This document shows, piece by piece, positions 60,381-64,000 of a stretch of DNA of 64,000 bases. The number at the start of each line of letters is the position of its first letter. Positions within the stretch are counted from its first letter, which is position 1. A program made the translations under genes and the position numbers. The notes under the pieces are model-generated. The model was not told the DNA's origin. It did not search any database and saw only the letters and a list, made by a program, of their open reading frames with translations. The stretch is from Dyella lutea (GTDB lineage: Bacteria > Pseudomonadota > Gammaproteobacteria > Xanthomonadales > Rhodanobacteraceae): positions 1,468,001 through 1,532,000 of the forward strand of contig NZ_JAMZEK010000001.1 in NCBI RefSeq assembly GCF_024158035.1, given 5' to 3'.

Positions 60381-61070
60381 CTAAGGTAGCGCCAATACTT
60401 CGCCGGGGCCGCGGACCATGGCATCGATCACGCGCCCGGAGCTTTCGTTGCGGACCCGCAGCCGGGCGCCGTTGTCGCCGCTGCCCAGCGCGACGCCGCC
60501 GGCTCGGACCTCGATACCCCCCAGATCGGCGACCACGGCGACGTGGTCGCCCGCCCGCACCATGTCGCGCCCGCCGAGAGCCGAGGGCGTCAGCACGCTG
60601 CCCGGGGGCAGTGGCCTGGCCAGGCTGCGGCCGGCGATCTGGTCGAGCCTGTCGAAGTAGCCGTAGCCGAGCCGGGTGATGTCGCGCGACTCGCTGCGCA
60701 CGTCGCCCGGCTGGATGCCGTCGCCGCGCTGCAACGGATGGTTGGTGACCAGCACGTCGCGGAAGATCTGCAGGCTCACCGGGATGCGCACCGACCAGCC
60801 CGCGCCGGCGGTGCAGCGCACCTCCACGCTCATCCGCGGCCGTGGCGGGAGGTTGGGCGGCAGGCTGGCGGCCATCATGCCGTGGCAGTCGGCCAGGGCG
60901 AGCCGCGGGTCGACCGGGGCGGCCTGCGCCGTCACCCGGCTGCCGGGAGCGGAGTACTGCTGCACCAGCCACTGCTGCGCGAACGCGCTGACCGGATCGC
61001 CGCCGGCCACAGCGGGCAGGGCGACCAGGGCCAGCAGGGCACTCAGCAGTAGCCGGATGGGTTGGCTCAT
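60381..61070 (-). CDS. flgA: Flagellar P-ring assembly chaperone FlgA
   Basis: The 229-aa protein has a Sec signal (about 1-22, ending AVAG). A C-terminal SAF-like domain contains the FlgA stretches [30 protein letters not shown] and [10 protein letters not shown]. It works in the periplasm to build the P ring. Its ATG overlaps the chemoreceptor stop (ATGA). flgM follows 95 nt downstream but with its own FliA promoter. Confidence 0.93.
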   Translation of the reverse strand: MSQPIRLLLSALLALVALPAVAGGDPVSAFAQQWLVQQYSAPGSRVTAQAAPVDPRLALADCHGMMAASLPPNLPPRPRMSVEVRCTAGAGWSVRIPVSLQIFRDVLVTNHPLQRGDGIQPGDVRSESRDITRLGYGYFDRLDQIAGRSLARPLPPGSVLTPSALGGRDMVRAGDHVAVVADLGGIEVRAGGVALGSGDNGARLRVRNESSGRVIDAMVRGPGEVLALP

Positions 61071-62374
61071 GCCTCGTCCGCGAGCAGCTGGGCCAGCTGG
61101 TTGACCAGCGCCTCGCGCTCGGCCTCGAGCGGGGCGGTCAGTGCGCCGGCCTCGGACTTGCGACCCTCGCACAGCAGGTCGACGAATGCGGTGCCGCGCT
61201 CGCCCAGCCGCTGGCAGGTATCGAGCATGCTCGCGGCGACCGGCTTCTCCCCCTGCAGGGCGAGCAGGCGCCCCAGCGCGCGTTGCAGCGCGTGGGTATC
61301 GAACCAGCGGCGGTCCAGCGCGGCCGGTTCGGCCAGTGCCAGCTCCATCGCCTGGCGCATCCCCTGGACCGACTCGCGCACGGTCAGGCTGAGTGCCGCC
61401 AGGTCCTTGCCGCTGCTGCCCTCCAGCCATTCCAGGCCCAGCCGCTGCGAGAGCAGGGCGGAGCGGGCGAGCACTTCGGACTGGCGGCGCGCCTCGGTGC
61501 TGCGCCGCTGCAGCGCGCCGAGGGTGGCCTGGGCGCTGGTGGCCCTTACGTGCTGGGCATCGTGGTTCTGGCGCAGGCCGGCGACCCGGTTGCGGGCCAG
61601 CTGCAGCGACTCGGTGCCGCGTTGCAGCGAATTGTCGGCCTGGCCCACGCCCTGCTGGGCCCGTTCCAGCCGCTGCATGCCCTGACGGACGTCGCCGTCG
61701 AGCTGCAGCGAGAACTCGCCGATCGAGCCGGTCACCGCCTCGATCTCGGTGGTGGTCTGGGCGGTCTTCTCGGCCAGCTGCTTGACCTCGTCGGCGACCA
61801 CCGCGAAGCCGCGACCGGCCTCGCCGGCGCGCGCCGCTTCGATGGCCGCGTTGAGCGCGACCAGATTGGTCTGGTGGGCGATCTCCTGCACCGCGCCGGT
61901 GAGCTTGCGGATCTGCTCGACCTGCTCGGCCAGCTTGTTCTGGTTGCGGTTCATCGCCGCCATGGCGCTGCGCAGCAGGCGCAGCTGGCCGTCCAGCTCG
62001 CTGATGTTGCCGGCGCTGGCGTGACCGGCCTGGTCGGCGCTGTCGAGGCTGGCGGCGACCTGCTGCAGGGCCGTCGAGATCCCGGCGCTGCCGTCCGTCA
62101 AACGACCGACGCTGTCGCGGCACTCGCGGGCGGAATCCTCCATCGCCGCCTGTTCGCGGGCCAGCTGCTGGGAGGCGCCGAGCAGCAGGCTCTGCTGCTC
62201 GATGGTCTGCAGTGCGACACCGGCCGGCGGGCGTGGCGCGGCCAGCTTCAGCAGGGGCGCCAGCACCTCGGCCAGGGCCGGATGCCGGGCGCCGAGCCGG
62301 GCGAGTTGTGCCTCGTCCGACCGGGTGGCGGCTTGGACGAAGGCGGCCAGGTGCTGGCTGCGGATGAAGCTCAT
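61067..62374 (-). CDS. Soluble methyl-accepting chemotaxis protein
   Basis: The 435-aa protein has no membrane helix or signal peptide. The signalling hairpin tip is clear at about 162-203 ([21 protein letters not shown] and [16 protein letters not shown]). The rest is coiled-coil and a short N-terminal region without a recognised sensor domain. A C-terminal helical part (about 290-435) could sense a cytoplasmic signal. It is coupled to flgA and divergent from cheV, so it probably reports to the same array. Confidence 0.92.
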   Translation of the reverse strand: MSFIRSQHLAAFVQAATRSDEAQLARLGARHPALAEVLAPLLKLAAPRPPAGVALQTIEQQSLLLGASQQLAREQAAMEDSARECRDSVGRLTDGSAGISTALQQVAASLDSADQAGHASAGNISELDGQLRLLRSAMAAMNRNQNKLAEQVEQIRKLTGAVQEIAHQTNLVALNAAIEAARAGEAGRGFAVVADEVKQLAEKTAQTTTEIEAVTGSIGEFSLQLDGDVRQGMQRLERAQQGVGQADNSLQRGTESLQLARNRVAGLRQNHDAQHVRATSAQATLGALQRRSTEARRQSEVLARSALLSQRLGLEWLEGSSGKDLAALSLTVRESVQGMRQAMELALAEPAALDRRWFDTHALQRALGRLLALQGEKPVAASMLDTCQRLGERGTAFVDLLCEGRKSEAGALTAPLEAEREALVNQLAQLLADEA

Positions 62375-62549
62375 GGACGGGCATTTCCTTTAATAAGGGC
62401 AAGCGCCGGATCGGCCGCTGGCGACGGAACTTGAACAAGCAAGGCACATGCCATCGCCACCGCCGCCTGTCACTCAAGCCCCGGCGGCCGTGGCCGATAG
62501 GGATGCGTCCACCGCGCGCGCGGTGCCCACGGACCCGAGGAAACGCCGC

Positions 62550-63467
62550 ATGAGTGGTGCGCTGCTTGAGAGCGTCGAACGTCACACCCGCCTGGCGGGC
62601 CACAACCGGGTGGCGATGCTGCTGTTCCGCCTCGGCGAGCCGCAGTTGTTCGGCATCAACGTATTCAAGGTGCGCGAGGTGCTGCGTCGTCCGCCGCTGG
62701 AGCGCATGCCCGGCGCCCATCCGCTGATCGCCGGCACCTGCGACTACCGCGGCCAGACCATCCCGGTGATCGACATGGCCGCCGCGCTCGGCTACGCGCC
62801 GCTGAAGGACGAGCCCTCGGCGCACCTGCTGGTGACCGAGTTCAGCCGCAGCGTGCAGGGCTTCCTGGTGGCCGACCTCAAGCACATGGTGCATTGTGCC
62901 GGCGAGACGCTGGTCACGCCCGAGCCCGCGCTCGGGTTCGGCACCAAGGTTAACGCGATCACCCGGGTCGACGGGTCGCTGGTGGCGGTGGTCGACGTCG
63001 AGCACGTGCTGGCCAGCATCCATGGCGTGCCGGGCGAGCTGTCGCCGCACATGCTGCGGGCGGTGGACGGCCATGCGATGAGCCCCCGTCGGGTGCTGGT
63101 GGTGGACGATTCGATCGTGGCGCGGCGCCAGGTCGAGGGCGTGTTCAAGCAGATGAACATCGAATGCGTGCTGGCTGAGGATGGCGTGCGCGCTCTGGCC
63201 AAGCTGCACGAGCTGATCGACGCGGATCCGTCCGAGCGCATCAACCTTGTCGTGTCGGACATCGAGATGCCGCAGATGGACGGCTACGCGCTGACCCGGG
63301 CAATCCGCGAGGAGCCGGCGCTGCGCCAGCTCAAGGTGGTGCTGCACAGCTCGATCAGCGGCATCTTCAATGAGGCGATGGTGCGGGAGGTGCATGCCGA
63401 CCGCTTCATCGCCAAGTTCCAGCCCGACCAGCTCGCCCAGGCGGTGCTGGACCTGTTGCCGGGCTGA
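62550..63467 (+). CDS. cheV: Chemotaxis coupling protein CheV
   Basis: The 305-aa protein joins a CheW-like domain (about 15-165, FGINVFKVREVLRRPPLERM and DYRGQTIPVIDMAAALG) to a receiver domain (about 185-300). The receiver has the acidic pair VVDDSIVARRQ, phospho-acceptor Asp236 (VSDIEMPQMDG) and Lys in IAKFQPDQ. It couples receptors to CheA and is tuned by phosphorylation. ATG 62550 has GAGGAA upstream; an ATG at 62448 would add a Pro-rich tail without support. Confidence 0.95.
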   Translation: MSGALLESVERHTRLAGHNRVAMLLFRLGEPQLFGINVFKVREVLRRPPLERMPGAHPLIAGTCDYRGQTIPVIDMAAALGYAPLKDEPSAHLLVTEFSRSVQGFLVADLKHMVHCAGETLVTPEPALGFGTKVNAITRVDGSLVAVVDVEHVLASIHGVPGELSPHMLRAVDGHAMSPRRVLVVDDSIVARRQVEGVFKQMNIECVLAEDGVRALAKLHELIDADPSERINLVVSDIEMPQMDGYALTRAIREEPALRQLKVVLHSSISGIFNEAMVREVHADRFIAKFQPDQLAQAVLDLLPG

Positions 63468-63584
63468 CCCGGGTCGGCGGGCCGTCGCCGGCCGGCCGGT
63501 ACGGCGACGGAAAACCGACTTCCACTCTCCCGGCGGCACCCCCTGATCGTCGCAAACCCGCGTACTGACGCGGTTTTTCTCTCG

Positions 63585-63599
63585 TGGCACGCGAATTGC
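63585..63599 (+). promoter_or_regulatory. Sigma-54 promoter of flgB
   Basis: TGGCAC-N5-TTGC is an excellent -24/-12 match to the RpoN consensus, 41 nt before the flgB start. It fits class II flagellar control by FlrC/FleQ-type activators. Confidence 0.85.
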
Positions 63600-63639
63600 C
63601 TCAAGCCCCGTGCGGTCCCACGCCGCGCGGAGGCAAGTC

Positions 63640-64000
63640 ATGAGCGCACCCCTGGACAACCTGTTCGGCATCCACACCCAGGCGCTGGGTCTGTGGCAGC
63701 GCCGTAGCGAGGTGCTGGCCAGCAACCTGGCCAATGCCGACACGCCCGGCTACAAGGCGCGCGACATCGATTTCCGTGCCGCGCTCGAGCAGGCCAGTGG
63801 CCAGTCCGGCGGGCAGTTGCCGCTGAGTACGCCCTCGAGCGGGCAGATCGACCCGGTGGCGCAGCAGGCGGACAAGCTGCTGTGGCGCAATCCGACCCAG
63901 CCGAGCATGGACGGCAACACCGTCGACGAGCAGACCGAGCAGGCCAACTTCGCCGCCAACGGCGTGCACTACCAGGCCAGCCTGGCCTTCATCACCGCGC
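63640..64000 (+). CDS. flgB: Flagellar basal body rod protein FlgB (3' end beyond window)
   Basis: About 120 residues are visible from ATG 63640, preceded by GGAGG. The N-terminal rod motif is present (QRRSEVLASNLANADTPGYKARDIDF) and GNTVDEQTEQANFAANGVHY lies near the end. The gene runs off the right edge just before its last few codons. It opens the flg rod/hook operon, which should continue past the window. Confidence 0.95.
   Translation, partial: MSAPLDNLFGIHTQALGLWQRRSEVLASNLANADTPGYKARDIDFRAALEQASGQSGGQLPLSTPSSGQIDPVAQQADKLLWRNPTQPSMDGNTVDEQTEQANFAANGVHYQASLAFITA

Overview
The window is GC-rich, densely packed gammaproteobacterial chromosome. The gene content and the GTAG-type REP hairpins resemble Xanthomonadales, probably the Rhodanobacter/Dyella/Frateuria group. 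That placement is inference from gene content, not from a marker-gene comparison. Both edges cut genes: an OsmC-family gene on the left and flgB on the right.

Region 1 (1-8.9 kb) is mostly stress and housekeeping. A minus-strand operon (catalase-like peroxidase, cytochrome b561, a frameshifted small gene, OsmC) diverges from an ECF sigma/anti-sigma pair. Two matching promoter-like sequences (GGAATAA-N14-CGTC) face outward between them. Then come a LysR/MDR-oxidoreductase divergent pair with a likely operator, a secreted hydrolase, a diguanylate cyclase, and YjdM/PhnA.

Region 2 (9.3-33.5 kb) is a large alpha-glucan (starch, maltodextrin, cyclodextrin) utilisation locus. It holds a TonB-dependent receptor, a tryptophan-halogenase-like flavoprotein, five GH13 enzymes (three with Sec signals, one lipoprotein, one apparently cytoplasmic), a GH31 alpha-glucosidase, a secreted six-hairpin glycosidase and an SLC45-type sugar importer. 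A LuxR-type regulator and a Kef-type antiporter sit among them. Four identical copies of a 15-nt near-palindrome, all in the same orientation relative to the downstream gene, lie 110-190 nt upstream of four of these genes and probably define one regulon. Its regulator is not in the window.

Region 3 (33.5-43.8 kb) covers central sugar metabolism: zwf, pgi, pgm, a polyphosphate-type glucokinase and a short 6-phosphogluconate dehydrogenase. It also has a SUOX-fold molybdoenzyme with its cytochrome b, a second cytochrome b561 and a VIT/CCC1 transporter. Glucose released by region 2 would be phosphorylated and handled here. Three REP-type hairpins and one half-element occur in regions 2 and 3.

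Region 4 (43.9-50.5 kb) has a 1160-aa GH18-like/deacetylase/GT2 fusion, an orphan multi-pass membrane protein, a secreted protein with six Cys-containing 30-aa repeats, and tRNA-Phe.

Region 5 (50.6-58.1 kb) is housekeeping: yggX, mutY, AsmA-like, ftsY, rsmD, coaD, a YfhL ferredoxin, an MBL hydrolase and a TMEM43 protein. Region 6 (58.2-64 kb) is the edge of a flagellar/chemotaxis cluster: EAL-HDOD, flgN, flgM behind a clear FliA promoter, flgA, a soluble chemoreceptor, cheV, and flgB behind a sigma-54 promoter.
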